Counted from the first letter of the stretch, positions 18,643 through 27,756 are shown. The stretch is 62,508 nt of DNA from Acetobacter sp. DsW_063 (GCF_002153745.1 NZ_JOPL01000038.1:1-62508), one strand, 5' to 3'. Numbers and translations are program-made. Notes: generated by a model not told the origin, from the sequence alone.

Positions 18643-19506
18643 CTATTCCTCATCCGCAATGGAGTTTTCCAGACGACCGATTCCGGTAGCTTCAACTTCC
18701 ACAACATCTCCGGGTTTCAACCACACAGGCGGTTCCAGACGCGCGCCGGCGCCTGTCGGCGTCCCGGTGACGATAACATCTCCAGGAACAAGTGTCGTAA
18801 ACGTGGAAATATAGGAAATTATCTTACGGAATGAAAAAATCATCCGACCTGTTCTATCGTGCTGTCGGATTTCCCCGTTCACGCGCGTTATCAGTTCCGC
18901 ATCGCGGATCTGCTCTTCAGAAACGAAGGGGACGAGCCACGGTCCAATAGAGCCCGTGCCATCAAAGTTCTTTCCTTGTGTGACGTTGAACTTGGCGTGC
19001 CTTACCCAATCGCGAATAGTGCCTTCGTTGCAAAGGCTCAACGCGGCAATATGCTCGAGCGCCTTATCCTCCGAGATTCGACGTCCCGCCTTGCCGATGA
19101 CCACGACAATCTCGCCCTCGTAATCAAGCTGAGGCGATTCAGGCGGGCGTCGCAGAGCCTGCTTGTGACCAACAAAACTCCGCGGGAATCTAATAAACAA
19201 GGATGGGTTTTTTGGGGCAGTTTGTCCGTCCTTGTATTCTTCGTTACGATCCGGAAAATTCACTCCCACGCAAATAATTTTCTCCGGATTTGTTATGGGA
19301 ATCAAAAATTCAATTTCCGATTCCTGAAAATCAATTCGATCTGGAGCAGTTTCGACGATCTCCGTCAGTGCTCCTGCTTCTATCACTCCCCTGAGATCCG
19401 ACCAGCGCTCCCCGAACACAGCGAAGAGATCCGTAATTCCCTCGGGACGCCACAGCCCGTATCGGACTTCACCACCGGCCGAGAATGTTATTAATCTAGC
19501 GGTCAC
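18643..19506 (-). CDS. hpaG: HpaG-type isomerase/decarboxylase (FAH family)
   Basis: A 287-residue fumarylacetoacetate-hydrolase-family protein. Motifs: KIICVGVNFPDRNEEY, the metal-ligand triad region DYEGEIVVVIGKAGRRI, and IVTGTPTGAG near the C-terminus. In 4-hydroxyphenylacetate degradation the FAH-type HpaG decarboxylates 5-oxopent-3-ene-1,2,5-tricarboxylate and isomerises the product. Enterobacterial HpaG is a fusion of two FAH domains; here only one is present, so it either does both steps or a second copy lies elsewhere. GTG 19506 is chosen because GGGAGGGGAAA sits directly upstream; a TTG at 19527 would overlap the previous gene. Confidence 0.82.
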   Translation of the reverse strand: MTARLITFSAGGEVRYGLWRPEGITDLFAVFGERWSDLRGVIEAGALTEIVETAPDRIDFQESEIEFLIPITNPEKIICVGVNFPDRNEEYKDGQTAPKNPSLFIRFPRSFVGHKQALRRPPESPQLDYEGEIVVVIGKAGRRISEDKALEHIAALSLCNEGTIRDWVRHAKFNVTQGKNFDGTGSIGPWLVPFVSEEQIRDAELITRVNGEIRQHDRTGRMIFSFRKIISYISTFTTLVPGDVIVTGTPTGAGARLEPPVWLKPGDVVEVEATGIGRLENSIADEE

Positions 19507-19523
19507 TTTCCCCTCCCCCTGCC

Positions 19524-20978
19524 TCAAACAACAGATCCGACGCAGATATATTTTAATTCTGTGTAATCTTCGATTCCATGACGTGAGCCTTCACGCCCGA
19601 TACCAGACATGCCACGGCCGCCAAAGGGAGCTTCCGCCGTAGACACGGCGCCCGTATTTACACCAACGATTCCACACTCAAGCGCCTCGCTCACGCGGAA
19701 AATACGAGCCGCATTATTAGTACAGAAATAGGCAGCCAGCCCGAATTCAGTATCGTTGGCAGCCGAAATCGCCTCGTCCTCTGTTTCGAACCGGATCAGC
19801 GGCGCCACCGGCCCAAAAGTTTCCTCATGCGTAATCCGCATCTGGCCCGTGACGTCCCCAAGAACCGTGGGTTCGAAAAACAGTCCGCCTTTTTCGTGTC
19901 GCTCCCCACCAACAAGAACTTTAGCTCCGTTGTTGCAAGCGTCAGCGATGTGCTCCTCCACTTTCACCAAGGCCCTTTCGTCTATAAGCGGCCCAAGCAA
20001 CACAGCCGGGTCCAGACCATTTCCGACGGAAAGTTCTTGAACTCTTTCACTGAAAGCTTCAGAAAATTTGTTATAAATATTTTCTTGAACGTATATTCTA
20101 TTAGCACAAACACATGTTTGCCCATTATTACGAAATTTTGCCAACATGGCTGCCTCAACCGCTACATTTAGGTCCGCGTCGTCAAAAACAATAAAGGGAG
20201 CGTTGCCTCCAAGCTCTAGACTCAGCTTTTTTATTGTCGGCGCGCATTGTCCATAAAGCAGAGCCCCAACCGCAGTAGATCCCGTAAAGGTCAGTTTTCG
20301 AATTTTCGGGCTGGACGTCATAATCCCGCCAATCTCGGTCGCATTTCCCGTGACGACGCTCAACAGCGCTGCCGGAAGTCCCGCGCGCTCCGCGAGAATA
20401 GCGAGCGCGATTGCTGAAAACGGCGTCTGCTCTGCAGGCTTCAGCACGACTGCGCACCCTGCCGCGAGAGCGGGCGCCACTTTGCGCGTGATCATCGCGC
20501 TGGGAAAATTCCAGGGCGTAATAGCGGCCACGACACCGACAGGCTGCCTGATGACCAGAAGGCGTTTGTCCTCCTGATGACCGGGGATTATTTCTCCGTA
20601 AAGCCTGCGGGCTTCCTCTGCGAACCATAGGACGTAGCTGGCGCTATATTGGATCTCTCCGACAGCTTCAGCCAAAGGCTTTCCCTGCTCCAGAGTCATA
20701 ATCAGCGCAAGGTCGTCTTTGTTATCAAGAATCAATTGATGCCAGCGCCGCAATATCTCGGCGCGCTGGCCCGCCGTAACGTGGGCCCATGCGCGTTGAG
20801 CGATCACCGCAGCATCTATAGCTTCCTGTACCTGAACGTCGCTGATCTCGGGAACGCACCCTATTGCATCCCCCGTAGCAGGGTTGAAAATTGTGCGGCC
20901 GGATTTAGGGAGCGATTCAATCCACTGTCCGGCAACCAGAGCCGCTTCACGCAGCAGAGAAGGATCCCGCAATTCCAT
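19524..20978 (-). CDS. gabD: Succinate-semialdehyde dehydrogenase
   Basis: A 484-residue NAD(P)-dependent aldehyde dehydrogenase of the GabD type. It has the catalytic Cys in NNGQTCVCANRIYV (about 288), the general base Glu in LELGGNAPFIVFDDADL (about 254), the ITPWNFPSAMI cofactor segment and FTGSTAVG. In this operon it would oxidise the succinate semialdehyde released by HpaI to succinate, linking the pathway to the TCA cycle. ATG 20978 has AGGAT upstream. It is 14 nt after hpaD. Its A+T content is higher than in housekeeping genes of the window. Confidence 0.88.
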   Translation of the reverse strand: MELRDPSLLREAALVAGQWIESLPKSGRTIFNPATGDAIGCVPEISDVQVQEAIDAAVIAQRAWAHVTAGQRAEILRRWHQLILDNKDDLALIMTLEQGKPLAEAVGEIQYSASYVLWFAEEARRLYGEIIPGHQEDKRLLVIRQPVGVVAAITPWNFPSAMITRKVAPALAAGCAVVLKPAEQTPFSAIALAILAERAGLPAALLSVVTGNATEIGGIMTSSPKIRKLTFTGSTAVGALLYGQCAPTIKKLSLELGGNAPFIVFDDADLNVAVEAAMLAKFRNNGQTCVCANRIYVQENIYNKFSEAFSERVQELSVGNGLDPAVLLGPLIDERALVKVEEHIADACNNGAKVLVGGERHEKGGLFFEPTVLGDVTGQMRITHEETFGPVAPLIRFETEDEAISAANDTEFGLAAYFCTNNAARIFRVSEALECGIVGVNTGAVSTAEAPFGGRGMSGIGREGSRHGIEDYTELKYICVGSVV

Positions 20979-20992
20979 AGCCGTTATCCTAA

Positions 20993-21976
20993 TTACGGGG
21001 CGATGATCGGACTCGCAGTCACAACCGGCTCCTCGGCGTCAACGCCCGAAAACAAGCTACCGTGCTCGAACCACGACCGGGGAGCCGGAGCCCCCCAAAG
21101 CGTCTGCCTCTGGGGGTCTTTCAGATTCCAACGAATGGGTTCGTTGTCCGGATCTACCGTCTGATAATCTGAACAGTAAATTTCAATCCGGTGACCGTCT
21201 GGATCAAGGACATATAGAAAGAAGGCGTTAGATATACCGTGCCGGCCGGGGCCACGTTCAATATTCGCGACATAGCCAGTTGTAGCCATAAGGTCGAGCA
21301 GATCGATGATATTGAGAGGAGTTGGAACCCAGAATGCCGTGTGATGCAACCGTGGCCCCCTGCCACAGGTAAAGGCCATGTCATGAACGCCACCTTTCCG
21401 ATGCATCCACGCCGCCCACAACCGACCAGACTCTTCGTCTTCCGTGTATTCCGTGGTCCTGAAACCTATTTTATTGTAAAATGAAACGGATTTGTCGACA
21501 TCGCTCGAGAAACAATTGAAGTGATCTATGCGCAGCGGTTTCACCCCGTGATAGAGAGCATATTTTTGATGGATAGGCGCCAGCCGATCCATCTTGAAAT
21601 AGAACTCCAGCGGGATTCCGGCGTTGTCGTGCGTACGGAACGTGCGACCTTGATACGGCCTGTCGACCCACTCTACCGAGTGCTCCAATGCGCGAAAATA
21701 TTCAGCGGCCTTATCCAGATCCACTTCCGAAAAAACCTTGAATGACAGGGACCTGACCTCGGCCACGTCGCTTTTTGTGAGGACCATGCAATGGTGTCCC
21801 CGCTCCTCCATAGCCCGGAAGTAGACATGTTCACTGTCTTCGTCCGTGATCTGCAACCCCAGAGTGTCCGCGTAGAAAGCACGACTCCGAGCAAGATCAG
21901 TCACTGAAAAATCCACGTGACTAAGACGAACGATATTAAAGTCAGGATATAAATTGAACGGTTCTAGTGCCATCAT
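20993..21976 (-). CDS. hpaD: 3,4-dihydroxyphenylacetate 2,3-dioxygenase (extradiol)
   Basis: A 327-residue type I extradiol dioxygenase with two vicinal-oxygen-chelate domains. The expected metal ligands are visible: His in LRIDHFNCF (about 150), His in GPRLHHTAFW (about 211) and Glu in GHRIEIYCSDY (about 264). It resembles homoprotocatechuate dioxygenases of the Brevibacterium/Arthrobacter type rather than the LigB-type HpaD of E. coli. It opens the homoprotocatechuate ring next to the hydroxyls. ATG 21976 (ATGATG) has AGGAAG upstream. The choice of this dioxygenase class is a useful lineage clue for the island. Confidence 0.9.
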   Translation of the reverse strand: MMALEPFNLYPDFNIVRLSHVDFSVTDLARSRAFYADTLGLQITDEDSEHVYFRAMEERGHHCMVLTKSDVAEVRSLSFKVFSEVDLDKAAEYFRALEHSVEWVDRPYQGRTFRTHDNAGIPLEFYFKMDRLAPIHQKYALYHGVKPLRIDHFNCFSSDVDKSVSFYNKIGFRTTEYTEDEESGRLWAAWMHRKGGVHDMAFTCGRGPRLHHTAFWVPTPLNIIDLLDLMATTGYVANIERGPGRHGISNAFFLYVLDPDGHRIEIYCSDYQTVDPDNEPIRWNLKDPQRQTLWGAPAPRSWFEHGSLFSGVDAEEPVVTASPIIAP

Positions 21977-22044
21977 CTTGCTTCCTGAAGAGTCGGCCCT
22001 CGCGTGCCGACATGTTGTTCTTCTTACTTTCCGCGAAGGAGACG

Positions 22045-23559
22045 TTATCCGAGGCGGGGGATGGCGTGTTCGGTTGTGGCGAAGGAAACATTTTTAGTTT
22101 CCATGTAAAAGTCGAATGACCAGTCTCCGCCGTCACGGCCGATGCCGGATGCCTTGACACCACCAAACGGGGTATCGAGATGCCTTACATTCTCAGAATT
22201 CACCCAGATCATGCCCGCTTCCAATTTTTCCGACACACGAAACGACCTTGTGACATCCGAAGTCCAAAGGTATGCGGCCAAGCCGTACTGGGTGCCATTC
22301 GCAATGCGAACAGCCTCATCTTCTGACGCGAAGGGAATCGCGGTCAGCACAGGGCCAAAAATCTCTTCTTGCGCAATGCGCATGTCGTTCGTCGCATTTG
22401 TGAAAAGTGTGGGAGCGACGTAACATCCGCCACCAGGGCCAGGGAATTTCTCGCCTCCCGCGGCGACAGTCGCGCCTTCCGTTTTCCCGATCTCTATATA
22501 TTCAAGAACTTTCTTCTCATGAACGGGATGAATAAGGGGTCCCACGACAGTCGCGGGATCGAGCGGGTGCCCTACTTTTATATTCCTCGCGCGTTCGGCC
22601 AGAGTGGCCGTGAACCTGTCGTAAATGCTTGCTTCAACGAGGAGGCGCGATGATGACGTGCACCGTTCCCCGTTGAGAGAGTAAATCATGAACAACGCGG
22701 CGTCCGCCGCTCTTTCGAGATCCGCGTCAGCGAAGACTATGATCGGATTTTTTCCTCCCAATTCGAAATGAAAACGCTTCAGCGTATCCGCTGCTTGCTT
22801 CATGATCAGCGAACCGGTGCCGCTTTCTCCGACAAAAGCTATAGCCTTGATGTCTGGATGACGCGTCAGTTCGGCTCCAGCATCTTCTCCAAAGCCGTTT
22901 ACAAGATTCCACACGCCCGGAGGCAACCCGGCGTCTTCAGCGATTCGCAGCAAAAGTGACGCAGTGATCGGCGAAAATTCGGCTGGCTTGTGAACGACGG
23001 TGCATCCGGCAGCCAACGCAGGCGCGATCTTCCATGTCGAAAGCATGAAGGGTGTATTCCACGGCGTAATGACGCCAACCGGCCCGACCGGAGTCCGCGT
23101 CGTCACATTCGCCTGTCCCGAGGTCGGAAGCGACAATCCGTTTCGGGCGGCGGGGGCCTTGTCCGCGAAGTACCGAAAATTTTCGGCGCCACGCAAAGCC
23201 GCCTTGGACATAAACCGCAAAGACTGGCCAGTATCCAGACACTCCAGAAATGCTATTTCTTCCGCACGAGCTTCAATAGCATTAGCTATAGCATGCAGGA
23301 TTTCTCGCCGTTTCGCCCCGCTTAATGCGGTCCAGCCGGGTTGTGCCGCTTTCGCAGCCTTTGCCGCCAGATCGATGTCTCGTTCATCGCCCCTTGCAAC
23401 GGAGGCAAGCGGTTTGAGATCGATTGGAGAAATTGTTTCAAAAAACTCGCCGCCGATAGAGGAGCGTTCCTGCCCCCCTATATGGTTCAGGACGCCCGTT
23501 TCCCGAATATAGGATATATACTTCTCTGCTTTTTGGATGTTTTCTTGAAACGTCGCCAT
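22045..23559 (-). CDS. hpaE: 5-carboxymethyl-2-hydroxymuconate semialdehyde dehydrogenase
   Basis: A 504-residue aldehyde dehydrogenase of the HpaE type. It has ITPWNTPFMLSTWKIAPALAAG, the active-site Glu in FELGGKNPIIVFADADL, the catalytic Cys in SLNGERCTSSSRLLVE and a C-terminal TPFGGVKASGIGRDGGDWSFDFY. It oxidises the ring-opened semialdehyde using NAD. ATG 23559 has AGGAGAT upstream. It follows hpaF after 56 nt and precedes hpaD after 68 nt, the loosest spacing in the operon. Confidence 0.92.
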   Translation of the reverse strand: MATFQENIQKAEKYISYIRETGVLNHIGGQERSSIGGEFFETISPIDLKPLASVARGDERDIDLAAKAAKAAQPGWTALSGAKRREILHAIANAIEARAEEIAFLECLDTGQSLRFMSKAALRGAENFRYFADKAPAARNGLSLPTSGQANVTTRTPVGPVGVITPWNTPFMLSTWKIAPALAAGCTVVHKPAEFSPITASLLLRIAEDAGLPPGVWNLVNGFGEDAGAELTRHPDIKAIAFVGESGTGSLIMKQAADTLKRFHFELGGKNPIIVFADADLERAADAALFMIYSLNGERCTSSSRLLVEASIYDRFTATLAERARNIKVGHPLDPATVVGPLIHPVHEKKVLEYIEIGKTEGATVAAGGEKFPGPGGGCYVAPTLFTNATNDMRIAQEEIFGPVLTAIPFASEDEAVRIANGTQYGLAAYLWTSDVTRSFRVSEKLEAGMIWVNSENVRHLDTPFGGVKASGIGRDGGDWSFDFYMETKNVSFATTEHAIPRLG

Positions 23560-23615
23560 ACCCGATCTCCTGCTCTACTTATTTTTACTTTTTGGCTTTT
23601 TGCCACGCTGTCTTC

Positions 23616-23996
23616 TTAACGAAGGCGGCCGTGCATTGAATTTTTTTTCCAGCTTAATCGAGAATCTATTTCTCGAATCTCCAGAGAGAGGGCGAAGTTG
23701 GGTCTTTCCAGGAGACTTTCCGTCACCATAGCGGCAGTAGAGAAAATTGCTTCACCTGCACGTCTCTTTTCGTCGAACGTTCTACCTTCTCCGATTCGGA
23801 AAGACATATCGATGAACGCGTTTTCTGGAAGCATATCCGCTACTGCCCACGCCGACGCCTCGAACGCTCGAACGCGGACCGCTCCTACTTCGAACAAACC
23901 TGTCTCCAGGATCGCGTCTCGCAATCGGACACACAGCGTCGTCAGATCCACGCTATCCCTCAGGTTCGCGGAATACTCGATAGAGAGGTGCGGCAC
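23616..23996 (-). CDS. hpaF: 5-carboxymethyl-2-hydroxymuconate isomerase
   Basis: A 126-residue tautomerase-superfamily enzyme. After Met removal the catalytic Pro1 is first (MPHLSIEYSANL), with the family blocks RAFEASAWAVAD and FIDMSFRIGEGR. It ketonises the dehydrogenase product before decarboxylation. The start is a GTG (23996) with GGAG 9 nt upstream. It is the first gene of the seven-gene minus-strand operon, and the GTTAAC-rich region just upstream (24021-24056) is the probable operator of HpaR. Confidence 0.88.
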   Translation of the reverse strand: MPHLSIEYSANLRDSVDLTTLCVRLRDAILETGLFEVGAVRVRAFEASAWAVADMLPENAFIDMSFRIGEGRTFDEKRRAGEAIFSTAAMVTESLLERPNFALSLEIREIDSRLSWKKNSMHGRLR

Positions 23997-24020
23997 GGAA
24001 AATTCTCCGTTTTCGAGACA

Positions 24021-24056
24021 ATTTAATTAACTTGTTAACCTTATAACAATCAAACG
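24021..24056. promoter_or_regulatory. Candidate HpaR operator / hpaF-hpaR promoter region
   Basis: AT-rich stretch between divergent hpaF and hpaR containing the inverted repeat TTAAC-TT-GTTAA (24027-24038), followed by CTTATAAC. A related string, GTTAACNTNATAA, recurs at 27781-27793 upstream of the membrane protein gene. MarR regulators usually bind such palindromes in the divergent promoter they control. Confidence 0.5.
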
Positions 24057-24145
24057 AGCTATTCGTGTCCTCACATTCACGTTACGCTTCCTCATTTTAA
24101 AGTTCGTGATACTCTCTCCAGAACGTCCCCTGCCGAAGGCTAAGC

Positions 24146-24634
24146 ATGCCCCCCCTGAAGCGCCCGTCGGCCATGCGCGACACAAAGCCCCCCGCATCCA
24201 ATCCAGCCTCCGAGTTACCTCACGAAGCGACCAAAGCCATGCCGATCGCGCTCCTCAGAGCCCGAGAAGCCCTTATGTCCCGCTTTCGCCCCATGCTGGC
24301 CGAGCACGATTTCACGTCCCAGCAATGGCGCGTTATTCGACTTCTGAACGAGCATTCGACGCTTGACGCCGCCCAACTCGCGGAAAAGGCGTTTATCCTC
24401 CCCCCCAGCCTGACGCGCATCCTTGCTAATCTGGAAACCCGCGATTTGGTGACACGCGTGCAGTCTTCATCAGACCGTCGACGTTATCTCTTCACGCTGA
24501 CGACGCCCGGAGAAGAGGCATTTCGCAAAATCTCTCCCGACAGAATCAAGGTTTACAAAGAAATAGAGGCGTATTTTGGTAGGGATAAAATCAATCTGCT
24601 CCTGAGCCTTCTCGACGAACTGGCTCAGTTTTAA
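24146..24634 (+). CDS. hpaR: HpaR, MarR-family repressor of homoprotocatechuate genes
   Basis: A 162-residue winged-helix MarR protein with the HpaR-like core MPIALLRAREALMSRFRPML, FTSQQWRVIRLLNEH, the recognition-helix area LPPSLTRILANLETRDLV and the wing SSDRRRYLFTLT. MarR/HpaR proteins repress the meta-cleavage operon until the aromatic ligand binds. ATG 24146 has GAAGG upstream and gives a roughly 30-residue leader before the conserved domain; ATG 24173 is an alternative. It is divergent from hpaF and convergent with hpaC (7-nt gap). Confidence 0.88.
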   Translation: MPPLKRPSAMRDTKPPASNPASELPHEATKAMPIALLRAREALMSRFRPMLAEHDFTSQQWRVIRLLNEHSTLDAAQLAEKAFILPPSLTRILANLETRDLVTRVQSSSDRRRYLFTLTTPGEEAFRKISPDRIKVYKEIEAYFGRDKINLLLSLLDELAQF

Positions 24635-24641
24635 GGTATGG

Positions 24642-25181
24642 TCAATGCGGCGCGACGCCCGCCGTCGCGCCAACGAAAGCTCGATCCAGGTAAAGAAGCG
24701 GATGGCCTACCGCTGAGCAACGAATGTCCTGAACCTCGCCGAATATCACGTAGTGCGTGCCGACGACGTGATGCGCCGCGATTTTGCAGTCGAAAGACGC
24801 GATCGCACCCGTTAGAGCAAAATTGCCCGAGGGCAGTTTCTCCCACACACCTGACGCATAGCGCTCTTCCATGTCCACCACCTTGCCCGCGAAATAACCG
24901 GCAAGATCGACATGTTCGTGGCCGAGCACGTTCACACAGAACACTTTATTCTGGAGAAACAGATCGCACTGGGCAGACCGTCTGTTCATGCAGACAAGCA
25001 GCGTCGGCGGATCGTCGCTCACGGAGCACATGGCCGTCGCAGTGAAGCCGCCGCGCCCTGCGCTTCCGGCCGAGGTAATGACGTTCACCGAGGCGCCGAC
25101 TCTCGCCATCGCCGCGCGAAACTCGAGCTGCGCGGACCCGACGCCGGACGTCGCGCGTTGCTGTTCATGAGCGGTATTCAT
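24642..25181 (-). CDS. hpaC: 4-hydroxyphenylacetate 3-monooxygenase, flavin reductase component
   Basis: A 179-residue flavin reductase (FMN_red/HpaC type) supplying reduced FAD to HpaB. Visible blocks: FRAAMARVGASVNVITSAG, GFTATAMCSVSDDPPTLLVCMN, FCVNVL and the C-terminal HYVIFGEVQDI...PLLYLDRAF. ATG 25181 overlaps the hpaB stop as ATGA, so the two components are translationally coupled, matching their need for balanced supply. It is convergent with hpaR. Confidence 0.92.
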   Translation of the reverse strand: MNTAHEQQRATSGVGSAQLEFRAAMARVGASVNVITSAGSAGRGGFTATAMCSVSDDPPTLLVCMNRRSAQCDLFLQNKVFCVNVLGHEHVDLAGYFAGKVVDMEERYASGVWEKLPSGNFALTGAIASFDCKIAAHHVVGTHYVIFGEVQDIRCSAVGHPLLYLDRAFVGATAGVAPH

Positions 25182-26752
25182 TGCACGCTTCCCCCAGCCC
25201 CTACCGGTTGTAGCCACGTTTCGCCAGTCCAGCCGTTTTCGTCGTAATCACTCATACAGATGTCGACGAGTTCCTCCATTTGGCGCAACACCGATCCGCG
25301 TTCCGCTCCCTTCAGTATCTGTAAACGGACATCTTCGGGACTTCCCGCGTAGTTCAGCTCGTAGAGGGCGTGGCGGCCACCAAATTCCGTGCCTGTCGCA
25401 TCCCACAGGAGCTTCATTACCTTGATTCGCTCCTTGTGGCTGATTCCGTTTGATCCGCGCACATACTGGGCGAGATATCCATCGATTTCCGGGTTCGAGA
25501 AATCCTTTACGGAAGATGGAAGATAGATAAGCCCGGACGCCACGCAACGGCGCACCAGGTCGATGACTCGCGGGTATGCGTCCGACATGAAGGCCCGGTA
25601 GGTCAGGGCAGCTTCGAGGTTGGGCAGTACCGCTCCGTTGTGCCACTGCTGCGGCGCTCGCGCCATCGCATTGGAGAGCGACCAGAACAGGTGACGCAGT
25701 CCGATGACTTCCCCCAACGCCGCCTGATTGCCCCGGAAGGCGTCGCCCCCCGTGCAGCGAAGCGCCTTCGCAAGCACACCCGCCAAAAAGTCCAGCTTAA
25801 CCGCGAAACGCGTGCATCCCTGGAAGCAATACCCCTGCATGAAGCCCGAGCCGATCGGGAAAGAAAGAATCTTCTTCGCATCCCGGAGGATCAGGACGTC
25901 CTCCCATGGCACGAACACGTTATCGAGCACGAGAATGGCGTCATTTTCGTCAAAACGTGACGACAGCGGGTAATCGAAGGGCGAGGACACCCTGTTTGCC
26001 GTTTCTTCGTAAGAAGTACGACAGATCATCTTTATACCCGGCGCGTTCATCGGAGCGATGAACGTGACCGACATTGAAGGATCTTCCGTGACTGTCGCTG
26101 AACTCTGGGCGAGCAGGTTATAGTGAGTCAAAGCCGACGACGTTGCGACGACCTTCGCTCCGGAGACATAGATGCCTGCGTCTGTCTCCTTCGTTATATG
26201 GACGAAGACATCCTTAACCTCTTCAGCGGGCTTGTGCCTGTCGATCGGCGGATTTACAATCGCGTGATTAAGGAAAAGAACTTGTTCCTGCGTTTTTGCA
26301 TACCATGAGCGGGCGTTGTCGGCGAAGGGACCATACCATTCCGCGTTGACCCCCAGAGTATTGGTCAAAGCAGCCTTGTAATCCGCCGTCCGCCCCATCC
26401 ATCCAAAGGTCATCCTGGCCCAGCCAGCAATCGCCTGCTGCTGACCAACAAGATCATCGACCGATTTAGGGGACACAAAGCTTCTATGCGTGAACCCTCC
26501 ATTGCCCGTATCGGTGGGGGTGGTCAGAATTTTACTTTGCTGTTCATCATGCAGCGCGTCGTACAAGCGCGCTATCGAGCGTGCTGAGTTGCGCATCGCC
26601 GGATGCGTAGTGACGTCATCTATACGCTTTCCGTCGATATAGACATTGCGGCCATCGCGTAACGACTCGAGATATTCTGCACCGGTAAAGGGGCGTTTCG
26701 CCTGACTCGGCTTACCGCCTTTCAAGAAGCGAACCTCGGCTGCATCGCTCAT
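25178..26752 (-). CDS. hpaB: 4-hydroxyphenylacetate 3-monooxygenase, oxygenase component
   Basis: A 524-residue FADH2-dependent HpaB-family monooxygenase that hydroxylates 4-hydroxyphenylacetate to homoprotocatechuate, the entry step. It opens with FTGAEYLESLRDGRNVYIDGKRI. Typical blocks are AIVNPPIDRHKP, VYVSGAKVV-like IYVSGAKVVATSSALTHYNL, DNVFVPWEDVLI and the C-terminal GTEFGGRHALYELNYAGSPEDVR. ATG 26752 is set by AAGGGAC 8 nt upstream. It is divergent from the AraC-type regulator HpaA, and a 12-bp direct repeat lies in their shared control region. Confidence 0.93.
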   Translation of the reverse strand: MSDAAEVRFLKGGKPSQAKRPFTGAEYLESLRDGRNVYIDGKRIDDVTTHPAMRNSARSIARLYDALHDEQQSKILTTPTDTGNGGFTHRSFVSPKSVDDLVGQQQAIAGWARMTFGWMGRTADYKAALTNTLGVNAEWYGPFADNARSWYAKTQEQVLFLNHAIVNPPIDRHKPAEEVKDVFVHITKETDAGIYVSGAKVVATSSALTHYNLLAQSSATVTEDPSMSVTFIAPMNAPGIKMICRTSYEETANRVSSPFDYPLSSRFDENDAILVLDNVFVPWEDVLILRDAKKILSFPIGSGFMQGYCFQGCTRFAVKLDFLAGVLAKALRCTGGDAFRGNQAALGEVIGLRHLFWSLSNAMARAPQQWHNGAVLPNLEAALTYRAFMSDAYPRVIDLVRRCVASGLIYLPSSVKDFSNPEIDGYLAQYVRGSNGISHKERIKVMKLLWDATGTEFGGRHALYELNYAGSPEDVRLQILKGAERGSVLRQMEELVDICMSDYDENGWTGETWLQPVGAGGSVQ

Positions 26753-26760
26753 TTTCGAAC

Positions 26761-26805
26761 GTCCCTTGTCATTATTCTTGCTTTTTATGGTATGTCCCCT
26801 GTCAT
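26761..26805. promoter_or_regulatory. Direct repeat in the hpaB-hpaA control region
   Basis: Two near-identical 12-mers, GTCCCTTGTCAT (26761-26772) and GTCCCCTGTCAT (26794-26805), start 33 bp apart, about three helical turns. AraC-type regulators bind direct repeats, so these could be HpaA sites. The copy nearer hpaB also includes, on the minus strand, the hpaB ribosome-binding AAGGGAC. Confidence 0.45.
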
Positions 26806-26814
26806 CGTTCGAGA

Positions 26815-27756
26815 ATGCAGAAAAAAAAGAAAAACTTGGACTTTTCCGAAATGCCCCACAAACCTGACATTCCAAATTTCCTGACATACGGCGTCGATCA
26901 GAAAACTGACGACATCGGTTTTGTGCACGTCGAAAAGGTTATGGATCGCAAATTGATCCATAACGGTCATGTTCCGGCGCACAGACACGAGCAGATCTTC
27001 CAATTATGCCTATGGACCTCGGGCTCGGGCGTTTACGCCATTGAAGATCGTCTTATCGAATTTCAAGCGCCCATGTTTCTTTTTATTCCCGCACGGGTCG
27101 TTCACGGTTTCGATGTATCGTCAGTATCCGACGCGATCGTATTTTCGCTCGCCAACAGTTACACTGATTCTGACTCTCTATTTAAGAGTGCTGCAGCCAG
27201 ACTACCGTTAATTTTGCACGCCCCTGAGGGCGCTCCACCAACGCCGCTCATGGCCTCGCTAATGCAGGTCGGTTACGAGCGTTACAAGAGCGCTTCGCAA
27301 ACCTCTCAAAGTGTAATTCGTGGTATTGCAATCGCCGTTTTTGGCGAGGCGGTTTCGCTAACCAACGCGACGGGGGGCCACGATGAGAGCAGCGCCGCCG
27401 CCAGAATCAGATATTTAATCGAAGAGCGGTTTCGTGAGCCCTGGACGGTCAACGACTATGCAAACGAGCTCGCTCTCACGCCTTATCAGATCAACAATGC
27501 GGCGCAGATCGCATTTGGGCAAAGTCTCAAACGGTTGATCATTGATCGCAGACTACTTGAGAGCAAGCGACTTCTCGCGTTTACGATTCGCCCCATAGAA
27601 GCGATAGCAGCGGAAATCGGAATTCCGGACGCCGCTTATTTTTCCCGCTTCTTTCATACCTCGTGCGGTTTTTCTCCACGAGAGTGGAGGCGGCGATGGG
27701 CGGAGAACGCCAAAATCGGGCCATTGGCGGCCGCCTCAGAGAACACGCTTACGTGA
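26815..27756 (+). CDS. hpaA: HpaA, AraC-family activator of hpaBC
   Basis: 313 residues: a cupin-like sensor half (HVPAHRHEQIFQLCLWTSG...IPARVVHGF) and a C-terminal AraC double helix-turn-helix (WTVNDYANELALTPYQINNAAQIAFGQS and IEAIAAEIGIPDAAYFSRFFHTSCGFSPREWRRR). It matches the HpaA type that activates the monooxygenase genes in response to 4-hydroxyphenylacetate. It is divergent from hpaB. ATG 26815 lacks a strong ribosome site; ATG 26851 is a possible alternative. Its first codons are strikingly A-rich (a run of Lys codons). Confidence 0.88.
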   Translation: MQKKKKNLDFSEMPHKPDIPNFLTYGVDQKTDDIGFVHVEKVMDRKLIHNGHVPAHRHEQIFQLCLWTSGSGVYAIEDRLIEFQAPMFLFIPARVVHGFDVSSVSDAIVFSLANSYTDSDSLFKSAAARLPLILHAPEGAPPTPLMASLMQVGYERYKSASQTSQSVIRGIAIAVFGEAVSLTNATGGHDESSAAARIRYLIEERFREPWTVNDYANELALTPYQINNAAQIAFGQSLKRLIIDRRLLESKRLLAFTIRPIEAIAAEIGIPDAAYFSRFFHTSCGFSPREWRRRWAENAKIGPLAAASENTLT

